A program made the position numbers and the translations under genes. A stretch of DNA of 10,309 nucleotides, from NCBI GenBank assembly GCA_910584935.1, contig CAJUDU010000077.1, positions 1 through 10,309 on the forward strand, given 5' to 3'. The first letter of the stretch is position 1. Each line of letters opens with the position of its first letter. The notes below the pieces were generated by a model, which saw only the letters and a list, made by a program, of their open reading frames with translations, was not told the DNA's origin and did no database searches. The stretch comes from an uncultured Butyricicoccus sp. (GTDB lineage: Bacteria; Bacillota; Clostridia; Oscillospirales; Butyricicoccaceae). This document shows positions 1 to 5,369 of this stretch, one piece after another.

Positions 1-660
1 ACTCCATTCTGTTTTTTCTCTTTTACCCCCTTGATTTTTGATAGTTGGTCTTTCTGTTTTGTGTCCATGCCATGCACAAGCTGGAAATCTTACAGATGCA
101 GCCTGCGGATTGGCAAAATGACCGCGCTGTGATGCGTCAGCTTTGCCGCCTTGGCGTTCCAACTGTGCTGCAAAATGGCATTATTGCAATCGGTGGGTTT
201 GTGGTGCAGGGATACGCAGCGTACTTCTGCTATGCGCAGGGGTTTCGGCAGTGATTTCTGTGACCATGATTCTATTTTGGGGCGGTATGTGCTGCAATTA
301 TTTGTTTCCGCCCGTGAAGCCAGCGCACAAGCTGTGCTGAATGTCGCATACCAATATTTGTTTGTGATGAGTTGTGCTTTAATTCTGTTGTTTTTGGTAC
401 ATACATTCCGTTCCTGTCCGCAAGGCTTAGGCAATCCTACCATCCCAATGCTTTCCGGGTTTGTCGAACTTGGTGTGCGCATTTGTATGGCACTGTTTTT
501 GCCCCGTTTGATTGGCGCTTCCGGTATTTTCTTCGCGGAAGTTGCGGCATGGGCAGGCGCTGTGCTGCTGATGGTGATTTATTATTATACCAATATTAAG
601 ACGATCAAGCGCGGCATCCTTTGCAGCCAGCCCCATCCGGCTGCTGCGGAAAAGGTTTGA
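1..660 (+). pseudogene. MATE-family efflux transporter, C-terminal remnant
   Basis: This is the C-terminal half of a MATE (multidrug and toxin extrusion) cation-coupled membrane transporter, broken into three frames. Piece A (about 45-209) carries the linker and the conserved stretch ADWQND...LGVPTVLQNGIIAIGG. Piece B (209-279) switches frame directly after GGFVVQ and reads GIRSVLLLCAGVSAVISVT. Piece C (280-660) switches again and reads RYVLQLFVS, then GLGNPTIPMLSG, VELGVRI and AEVAAWAGAVLL, all typical of the last MATE helices. About 50-60 residues normally found between A and B (including the usual QNxGA segment) are absent, and two stop codons interrupt frame A at 39-44. The second frame change sits on a GGGG run (279-282), where one extra G would restore FWGRYV. 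Decay is clear. The 279-282 shift alone could be a sequencing error, but the missing block and upstream stops could not. The start lies outside the window. Confidence 0.85.
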
Positions 661-698
661 AAAACCCGGTTCCTCTGTGCATTGGAGAACCGGGTTTT
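661..698. terminator. Bidirectional rho-independent terminator between convergent genes
   Basis: The arms AAAACCCGGTTC (661-672) and GAACCGGGTTTT (687-698) are perfect 12-bp complements around a 14-nt loop. A-rich and T-rich flanks let it work in both directions. It begins right after the stop of the MATE remnant and lies 12 bp from the stop of the minus-strand lipoprotein gene, so it probably serves both. Confidence 0.85.
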
Positions 699-710
699 CT
701 TTGCCTGCGT

Positions 711-1130
711 TTATTCGGCTGGTGTTGTATTATTGTTATTTGTTGCGTTATTGGTGTCTGGTGTGTTTAGGCTGCCATTGCCTGCGGCTGTGTTTGGCGT
801 ATTCGCCCCGTTGCTGGTGTCTGTCCCTGCAGTGCCTGCGGTACCTGTATTATTATTGTTATCATTATCCGGCGTCAAATCGTCAACTAGATCCTCTACT
901 GGATTGTCCCGGTCGTTATCATTGTTGTCGTTTGTACCATTTGCGCCGTTGTTTGTGGTATTGCTGTCATTTGTACCGCCGTTACCGCCATTTGCCGCAC
1001 TGTTATTATCAGTGTTGCCATCGGTTACGCCGCCTGTCGCGTCATCTGCGCCATTTGTCTTGTTTGCACAGCCAGTCAGCAGCGATAAAGCAAGCAAAAC
1101 ACCAAGTACCATGGATAAAATACGTTTCAT
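711..1130 (-). CDS. Small Asn/Asp/Gly/Thr-rich lipoprotein, unknown function
   Basis: The product is 139 residues. It has a lipoprotein signal peptide (MKRILSM, hydrophobic core, lipobox LLTGC with the lipidated Cys at residue 21). The rest is low complexity, built almost entirely from N, D, G, T, S and A, with one acidic island (VEDLVDDLTPD) near the middle. No folded domain or catalytic motif is visible, so it may be a disordered surface tether or spacer. The start at 1130 is chosen because AAAGGAGGT lies just upstream on the minus strand. The longer reading to 1187 has no such site and would bury the signal peptide. It lies 63 bp downstream of the Gx-transporter gene on the same strand and may be the last gene of that operon. 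It lacks the FMN-binding domain of PplA-type lipoproteins, so a redox role is only suggested by position. Confidence 0.8.
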   Translation of the reverse strand: MKRILSMVLGVLLALSLLTGCANKTNGADDATGGVTDGNTDNNSAANGGNGGTNDSNTTNNGANGTNDNNDNDRDNPVEDLVDDLTPDNDNNNNTGTAGTAGTDTSNGANTPNTAAGNGSLNTPDTNNATNNNNTTPAE

Positions 1131-1193
1131 ATCCGAAATTACCTCCTTTGATTTGTGCTTAGTATTTGAAGGGAATCCCGGTTTCATGCAAAA

Positions 1194-1694
1194 TCAAATT
1201 TGAATTTTTTTCAAATGACCAAGTACCGCGCTGGCTGTTAGCCCGGTGACAAACCCCATCGGCAGCGCACTGAGCAGCAACAGCGGCAAGTACCCAATCA
1301 CATCGGTTGTGCCAAGTGTGACGGTTGCTGCGGCAATCTGCCCAATATTATGCGCGGCGGCGCCCGCAATGGATATGCCAATCAGCGAAAACCAACTGCC
1401 TTCCCGCATGAGTAACAGCCGCATAAGCAGCAGTGCCAGCAAGCCGCCAGAGATGGAAAATAAAAACCCGGTCACACTGCCCATAAACACGGAAGCAAGC
1501 ACCACGCGGCAAATTAAAATCGCAAGTGCCTGCCGTGTGCCGCAAGCGGATAACGCAAATATGGTCACAACATTAGCTAGCCCTAACTTAATGCCAGGGA
1601 TAGGCACTACCGCCTGCAAAGGGAACATTTTTTCAATCAGCGATAAAACAAGTGCAGCCGCAACGAGTAAGCCGCCCTGCGCAATTTTTTTCAT
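1194..1694 (-). CDS. Gx transporter / heptaprenyl diphosphate synthase component I-like membrane protein
   Basis: This is a 166-residue, very hydrophobic integral membrane protein with about five helices. It carries family signatures such as PIPGIKLGLANVVTIFAL near residues 31-48, SVTGFLFSISGG in the middle, AAAHNIGQ around 112-119 and a final SALPMGFVTG helix. It matches the family annotated as Gx transporter or heptaprenyl diphosphate synthase component I. The prenyl synthase name is historical: no DDxxD prenyltransferase motif is present. Relatives beside NusG-domain-II proteins occur in flavin-based extracellular electron transfer loci (EetA/EetB-like pairs). AAGGAGAA precedes the ATG at 1694, and the gene starts 15 bp after the upstream NusG-II gene, which indicates co-transcription. 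The substrate is unknown. The role in exported flavin or quinone redox is inferred from context. Confidence 0.85.
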   Translation of the reverse strand: MKKIAQGGLLVAAALVLSLIEKMFPLQAVVPIPGIKLGLANVVTIFALSACGTRQALAILICRVVLASVFMGSVTGFLFSISGGLLALLLMRLLLMREGSWFSLIGISIAGAAAHNIGQIAAATVTLGTTDVIGYLPLLLLSALPMGFVTGLTASAVLGHLKKIQI

Positions 1695-1709
1695 GGCAGT
1701 TCTCCTTTT

Positions 1710-2096
1710 TTATGTGGCAATCGCATCAATTTCATCCTGTGCGCCAATCAGGCGGACAATGACCCGGTTTGGCAGGCAGACCGCAATTTGTCCCGCCCGG
1801 GTTAGCTTGCCTGTGCGGACACAGACTTGGTCTGGGCAGTCTGAATGCGAAAAATACACATTGTTTTCTGTGATTTCAATCACATTGGTGACTTTGCCTT
1901 CAATGGTAATAGTATCCTGATAACCCATCCCAAGCTGCACTCTTTTTACCAATTTGCCATCCTGAGTAATCTCACAGGTCAATGTTTGGGCAGGTGCAAG
2001 CACAAATGGCAGAAAAACCGCCAGTGCAAGCAGCAAAACCACAAAAACAATCACAAAATCCCCAGGGCGCAGCCCATATTTACGCGATAATTTCAT
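1710..2096 (-). CDS. NusG domain II-containing membrane protein
   Basis: The product is 128 residues: a short cytoplasmic N-terminus (MKLSRKYGLRPGD), one transmembrane helix at about 14-34, and an exported NusG-domain-II fold. The diagnostic stretch is SDCPDQVCVRTGKL...AVCLPNRV with Cys87, Cys92 and Cys107, the usual C-x4-C...C pattern of this family. It is not the transcription factor NusG, because the KOW/NGN parts are absent. In Firmicutes it travels with Gx-transporter-like proteins and ApbE, and the pair resembles EetA/EetB of extracellular electron transfer loci. The start at 2096 overlaps the last 17 bp of apbE, giving translational coupling. An in-frame ATG at 2108 would add four residues. 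The GGGG preceding 2096 favours the shorter form. The role in membrane or exported redox is inferred. Confidence 0.85.
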   Translation of the reverse strand: MKLSRKYGLRPGDFVIVFVVLLLALAVFLPFVLAPAQTLTCEITQDGKLVKRVQLGMGYQDTITIEGKVTNVIEITENNVYFSHSDCPDQVCVRTGKLTRAGQIAVCLPNRVIVRLIGAQDEIDAIAT

Positions 2097-3081
2097 AGTC
2101 TGCCCCATCTGCCAGTGTTATCCGTCCCTGCAGCCCTTCTGTGATATAGATTTTGCGGTCTTTTGTGATAAATGCGGCAGCAATGTCATACTGGGCACAG
2201 AAATCTTTCCCTTTTTCCAGCCCCATCACAAATAACGCAGTCGTCATGGCGTCTGCGAAAGTGGATTGCTGATCCACTACTGTCACAGCCCGCAAACCAG
2301 TTTGTGCCGGATATCCAGTCGTTGGGTCAAAAATATGATGGTATTGTATGCCATCCTGTTCAAAATACCGTTCATAATCGCCAGATGTGACCACAGATTC
2401 ATTTTGCACCGAAACAGTTGCAATATATGCCGCGCTGTTGTCCGGATCAGCCAAACCGATTACCCAGCTTCCATCTTTCCGGTTCGGATTTTGCCCATAA
2501 GCGCCGATATTGCCGCCAAGCCGCGCCAAAAGCGGCGTTTGGAAGCCGGATGCAGCATCGGTCGCATAACCTTTGCCAATGCCGCCTAAATCAACCTGTG
2601 CGCCATTGTTCAGCCGCGCCTGATTATTCCCAAGCAGCTCAATATTCTGGTACCCGACATGGCTGAGCGCTTGCTGTATGGCGCTTTCCGCGGGAACGGC
2701 TGCCTGTTCGGTGCCAATCCCCCAAAGGTCAGACAGCGGCGCCGTGGTCGGGTCAAATGCCCCTGCGGTAAGTTCGGCATACTGCACCGCTTTTTCCAGC
2801 GCCGCATATGCGTCCGCGTCCAAGGTAACAGGCTGTCCATTTGCCGCGTTTAGCTGTGCCAGCGTACTGGCAGCAACCTGCCGGGACAACGCATTGCTTA
2901 ATGTATTGATGTGCTGTTCAATCTGCACTGCCGCTGCCTGCGCTTGGGCTTCACTGTCTGCCCAAACGGTCAGCGACATAAAGGTATCCATGGAAAAAAA
3001 GTCTGTGGTTGTGTTTGACAGCCTGCCGCATCCTGCCAGCAGGCACAAAGCGAATAGGATACCAATTCGTTTTTTCTTCAT
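2080..3081 (-). CDS. apbE: FAD:protein FMN transferase (ApbE), lipoprotein
   Basis: This enzyme transfers FMN from FAD to a Ser/Thr of exported flavoproteins, using Mg2+, on the outer face of the membrane. The 333-residue product has a signal peptide with lipobox LLAGC (lipidated Cys18). The ApbE fold follows: MDTFMSLTVWA at 31-41, GAFDPTTAPLSDLWG at 107-121, DLGGIGKGYATD at 164-175, LGGNIGAYG at 188-196, SGDYERYF at 233-240, HHIFDPTTGYP at 248-258 and TFADAMTTALFVMG at 274-287 (Asp277 and Thr281 as likely metal ligands). The segment between GYATD and LGGN seems several residues shorter than in most relatives. The start at 3081 has GGAG just upstream. In-frame ATGs at 3099 and 3159 lack a good site and would displace the signal peptide. 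Its 3' end overlaps the NusG-II gene, so the genes form an operon. No flavinylated acceptor protein lies in the window. Confidence 0.92.
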   Translation of the reverse strand: MKKKRIGILFALCLLAGCGRLSNTTTDFFSMDTFMSLTVWADSEAQAQAAAVQIEQHINTLSNALSRQVAASTLAQLNAANGQPVTLDADAYAALEKAVQYAELTAGAFDPTTAPLSDLWGIGTEQAAVPAESAIQQALSHVGYQNIELLGNNQARLNNGAQVDLGGIGKGYATDAASGFQTPLLARLGGNIGAYGQNPNRKDGSWVIGLADPDNSAAYIATVSVQNESVVTSGDYERYFEQDGIQYHHIFDPTTGYPAQTGLRAVTVVDQQSTFADAMTTALFVMGLEKGKDFCAQYDIAAAFITKDRKIYITEGLQGRITLADGADYEIIA

Positions 3082-3146
3082 AAAACGCTCCAAAACCATT
3101 CTCTTTATCGTGGGTAGCATCCCTATTTTTGATACGGCATCTGGGA

Positions 3147-3182
3147 GAAAAAATAGCAATGCCCTGTCCGGATGGACAGGGC
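3147..3182 (-). terminator. Rho-independent terminator of rpsT
   Basis: The inverted repeat GCCCTGTCC / GGACAGGGC (3161-3182) forms a 9-bp GC-rich stem. On the minus strand it is followed by a T-rich tract (complement of 3148-3153). It lies 16 bp past the rpsT stop and about 65 bp before apbE, so apbE is probably transcribed from a separate promoter or by read-through. Confidence 0.8.
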
Positions 3183-3197
3183 TTCCATTTGCCTGAT

Positions 3198-3464
3198 TTA
3201 TGATTGTGCTGCATTCAGTTTGCGTGTCAATGCGCTTTTCTTATGGGAGGCAGCATTTTTGTGCATCAGGTGCTTTGCAGCAGCCTTATCCACAGCCTTT
3301 ACAGCAGCTTTATAAGCAGCTTCTGCCATGCTCTTGTCACCGCCGGCAACCGCTGCGTCAAACTTCTTGAGAACAGTCTTCAGCGCAGACTTTGCCATCT
3401 GGTTGTTCAGAGCCTTTACCTTTGTGACTTTGACGCGCTTTTTTGCAGATTTGATATTTGGCAT
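3198..3464 (-). CDS. rpsT: 30S ribosomal protein S20
   Basis: S20 is a primary 16S rRNA-binding protein of the small subunit. The 88-residue, Lys/Ala-rich helical product begins MPNIKSAKKRVKVTKVKALNN and ends in KLNAAQS, the usual S20 layout: the N-terminal SAKKR motif, a central helix, and an H-K-N-A-A-S-H-K-K-S-x-L segment near the C-terminus. The start at 3464 is fixed by AAGGAGGTGG immediately upstream and by the conserved MPNIKSA beginning. A longer in-frame reading to 3536 runs into the promoter and is rejected. The gene has its own promoter and terminator, so it is monocistronic. Codon choice and base composition match the neighbouring chromosomal genes. Confidence 0.97.
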   Translation of the reverse strand: MPNIKSAKKRVKVTKVKALNNQMAKSALKTVLKKFDAAVAGGDKSMAEAAYKAAVKAVDKAAAKHLMHKNAASHKKSALTRKLNAAQS

Positions 3465-3507
3465 TCCAATCCACCTCCTTACTGTTATCGAATCATCAGT
3501 ATTTATA

Positions 3508-3536
3508 ATATTACCATTAATCGCGGCAAAATGCAA
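3508..3536 (-). promoter_or_regulatory. Probable sigma-A promoter of rpsT
   Basis: On the minus strand TTGCAT (3531-3536) is followed after exactly 17 bp by TAATAT (3508-3513), a good -35/-10 pair. Transcription would begin near 3500, giving a leader of about 35 nt that contains the AAGGAGG site. Confidence 0.65.
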
Positions 3537-3622
3537 GCATTATTTTCTGTTTTGATGCTGGCAGCCGCAAAAAAACTTTTGTGGCGGTTTGATGGACATT
3601 GTGTGAAATTTGCAAATGAGGG

Positions 3623-3651
3623 TTGACAGCGCCAGACTATCGTGATAGTAT
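3623..3651 (+). promoter_or_regulatory. Sigma-A promoter of the BlaI/M56 operon
   Basis: A perfect -35 TTGACA (3623-3628), a 17-bp spacer and -10 TAGTAT (3646-3651) predict a start near 3658 and a leader of about 93 nt. The -10 is embedded in the first operator palindrome, the arrangement expected for autorepression by the BlaI-family protein encoded next. Confidence 0.8.
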
Positions 3652-3673
3652 ATAGCCATACTATTGCAATAGT
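3636..3673. promoter_or_regulatory. Twin BlaI-type operators
   Basis: There are two copies of the dyad ACTAT-N4-ATAGT. The one at 3636-3649 covers the spacer and -10. The one at 3660-3673 (ACTATTGCAATAGT, a perfect 14-bp palindrome) covers the start site. They are 24 bp apart start to start. Spacing and symmetry fit binding of BlaI/MecI/CopY dimers, whose known boxes are also short interrupted dyads near the promoter. Binding by the adjacent gene product is inferred. Confidence 0.75.
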
Positions 3674-3675
3674 CC

Positions 3676-3725
3676 GTTGGGCTATGGATGCAGCCAGACG
3701 TCACGCCGCACCCATAGCGCCCAGC
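3676..3725 (+). promoter_or_regulatory. Hairpin in the leader of the BlaI/M56 operon
   Basis: GTTGGGCTATGG (3676-3687) can pair with CCATA (3712-3716) and GCCCAGC (3719-3725), about 12 bp with a 2-nt bulge and one G-U pair. It lies in the predicted leader upstream of the AGGAGGG ribosome site at about 3734-3740. No T-tract follows, so it is not a standard terminator. It may stabilise the mRNA or have no role. Confidence 0.4.
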
Positions 3726-3750
3726 ACCAAACACAGGAGGGTACAATTTT

Positions 3751-4110
3751 ATGGAACAGAAACTGTTTGATTCCGAACGCCGCGTTATGGAAACCTTATG
3801 GGAACATGGTGATTTGCCGGCAAAACAAATTGCCGCGCTGCTCGCGGAAAAAGCAGGCTGGAACAAGAATACCACCTATACTGTCATCAAAAAATGTGTG
3901 GAAAAAGGCATGGTTGACCGGCAGGAACCCGGGTTTTTATGCCATGCGCTGCTTTCGCAGGCGCAAGCCAGGCAACGTGAAGCCGGTGATTTGGTTGACC
4001 GGGTATTTTCCGGGTCGCCTTCCCAGCTTTTTGCCTCTTTGCTTGGCGGCGGCAAAATCAGCAAGGCAGAAATTGATAAACTGCGCCATATGATTGATGA
4101 ATATGAATAA
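3751..4110 (+). CDS. BlaI/MecI/CopY-family transcriptional repressor
   Basis: The 119-residue DNA-binding repressor has a winged-helix domain at about 1-70: FDSERRVMETLWEHGDLPAKQIAALLAEKAGWNKNTTYTVIKKCVEKG, where NKNTTYTVIKKCVEKG is the recognition-helix signature of the family. A C-terminal dimerisation helix region follows (LFASLLGGGKISKAEIDKLRHMIDE). Family members repress their own operon and are inactivated by proteolysis triggered by a membrane M56 peptidase, which is the next gene here. AGGAGGG lies 10 bp before the ATG. The regulator sits directly behind two palindromic operators, so it is very likely autoregulatory. No beta-lactamase or PBP2a gene is in the window, so the blaI or mecI names are not justified and the target regulon is unknown. 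Confidence 0.93.
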   Translation: MEQKLFDSERRVMETLWEHGDLPAKQIAALLAEKAGWNKNTTYTVIKKCVEKGMVDRQEPGFLCHALLSQAQARQREAGDLVDRVFSGSPSQLFASLLGGGKISKAEIDKLRHMIDEYE

Positions 4111-4125
4111 AGGGCGGTGGTACCT

Positions 4126-5280
4126 ATGACAAACCTGCTGCAAATGACCATTGCCGGCAGCGGCATGGTGCTTGTGACTGTTTTCTTGCGCCAGTCCTTG
4201 CGCGACCGCTTGCCCCGCACAGCATACCTGTGTTTTTGGGCTGCCGCCCTGATGCGGCTGTTGTCGCCAGTGATGTTCCACTGTCCATTCAGCCTGTTCC
4301 GGCTCTGTAATCCTCAAAAGGCTGGGCCGGAAACGCTGCCCATGGCAATCCGAACCCATGCTGCAGCGCCAAACCATAGTTATTGGCCGATTTGGCTGGC
4401 TGGGATGCTTGCTTGTGCTTTCTGGTTCTTTTTTCAGCAATGGCGTGCCTGCCGCGCTTTACGCGGCAGCACACCGCTGGAACATCCGGCTTTGCAGGAA
4501 ATTTGTGTGCAGGCAGGGCTAAAACGTCCTGTACGCATCCATACCCATGCTGGCTTGGCAGCGCCAGTGACATATGGTTTTCTGCGGCCGGTTGTCCTGC
4601 TGCCCGATGGCGGCATGGCAGAGGACAGCCTGCGGTTTGCGCTGCTGCATGAATTATGCCATGTCCGGCGGCTGGACTGTCTTTGGAAAACCATCGCGGC
4701 GCTAACTGTTTGCGTCCATTGGTTCAACCCATTTGTATGGCTGCTTTTCATTTTATTGGGGCGGGATTTGGAAATTGCCTGCGATAAAGAAGTATTGCGC
4801 TGTTGCCCAAAAGGTTCCCAGTCGGCGTATGCTCATACCTTACTTGATTTCGCGGAGCGCAGCCTGCCTGCCGCGCCAATGAGCAGCCATTTTAGTCAAA
4901 CACCCCTGGAAGAAAGGATTTTTATCATGATGAACTCTCGGAAAACTTCGATTGCCGGTATCGCGCTGGCAACTGCACTTGTCCTTGGTACAACTTCTGC
5001 GTTTGCGGCTTATAACCCAGCAGAAATTGACGCTGTAAAAACATCTGCTGTTGATGTGAATTATAATGTTGTGGATGATACTGGCACTGCTGTGCCTGGC
5101 GCGCCTTCAGAAGAAATCTGCTACACGATTACAGTTGCGGATGATGGCACAACAGAAGGCAGCTTGTCTGTGCTGGGTTTTTCGCTGGATGAGGCAAAAT
5201 GCACGACATTGGAAGATGGCAGCCTTCAGTATGAATTCCCGGATGGCACAATGGTAACAATTGTGCAGCCCCAGTCTTAA
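4126..5280 (+). CDS. M56-family membrane metallopeptidase (BlaR1-like) with atypical short C-terminal tail
   Basis: This is the putative sensor/protease partner of the upstream repressor. The 384-residue product has N-terminal membrane helices at about 5-22, 35-50 and 86-105. A zinc peptidase domain follows, with HELCH (His175, Glu176, His179), HWFNP at 198-202 and the third-ligand motif E-I-A-C-D (Glu216 to Asp220). PLEERI at 260-265 precedes the last helix (276-294). Classical BlaR1 then carries a penicillin-binding domain of about 250 residues. Here only about 90 exported residues follow, with two Cys and no SxxK or KTG motif, so beta-lactam sensing is unlikely. The ATG at 4126 is preferred. 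A GTG at 4117 would add three residues. The gene starts 15 bp after the repressor stop, so they form an operon. The helix ends in AFA-A, like a signal-peptidase site. Confidence 0.88.
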   Translation: MTNLLQMTIAGSGMVLVTVFLRQSLRDRLPRTAYLCFWAAALMRLLSPVMFHCPFSLFRLCNPQKAGPETLPMAIRTHAAAPNHSYWPIWLAGMLACAFWFFFQQWRACRALRGSTPLEHPALQEICVQAGLKRPVRIHTHAGLAAPVTYGFLRPVVLLPDGGMAEDSLRFALLHELCHVRRLDCLWKTIAALTVCVHWFNPFVWLLFILLGRDLEIACDKEVLRCCPKGSQSAYAHTLLDFAERSLPAAPMSSHFSQTPLEERIFIMMNSRKTSIAGIALATALVLGTTSAFAAYNPAEIDAVKTSAVDVNYNVVDDTGTAVPGAPSEEICYTITVADDGTTEGSLSVLGFSLDEAKCTTLEDGSLQYEFPDGTMVTIVQPQS

Positions 5281-5323
5281 CCGCATTCCCGTTATCGTCT
5301 GGCTGTGACCGGGCAGGTGATAA

Positions 5324-5355
5324 AAAGCCCCAGCTGCTTTGGCAGCTGGGGCTTT
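5324..5355. terminator. Bidirectional terminator between convergent genes
   Basis: AAAGCCCCAGCTGC (5324-5337) and GCAGCTGGGGCTTT (5342-5355) form a perfect 14-bp stem with a 4-nt TTTG loop. A/T runs flank both sides. It lies 44 bp past the M56 peptidase stop and 15 bp past the end of the SLH gene on the other strand. Confidence 0.92.
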
Positions 5356-5369
5356 GCCGGTTTTATCCT

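Noticed and set aside
711..1130. Repetitive tract as a possible CRISPR or DNA repeat array
   Set aside because: There are no regular repeats or spacers. The repetition is at the codon level in a low-complexity protein.
682..1203. Plus-strand open frames of 161 and 173 codons over the lipoprotein gene
   Set aside because: They are antisense to the N/D/G-rich gene. Their Val/Leu/Pro/Ser- or Cys/Leu/Tyr-rich content mirrors its biased codons, and they have no family resemblance. The minus strand has the ribosome site and lipobox.
1246..1920. 224-codon plus-strand frame
   Set aside because: It is antisense across the Gx-transporter and NusG-II genes, both of which show clear family motifs. No ribosome site or recognisable domain.
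2678..3196. 172-codon plus-strand frame opposite apbE
   Set aside because: It is the shadow of apbE, which carries all catalytic motifs, and it runs through the rpsT terminator.
3204..3626. 140-codon plus-strand frame across rpsT and its promoter
   Set aside because: It is antisense to ribosomal protein S20, with no protein-like signature.
3937..4440. 167-codon minus-strand frame over the BlaI/M56 junction
   Set aside because: It is antisense to two well-supported genes and has no family motif.
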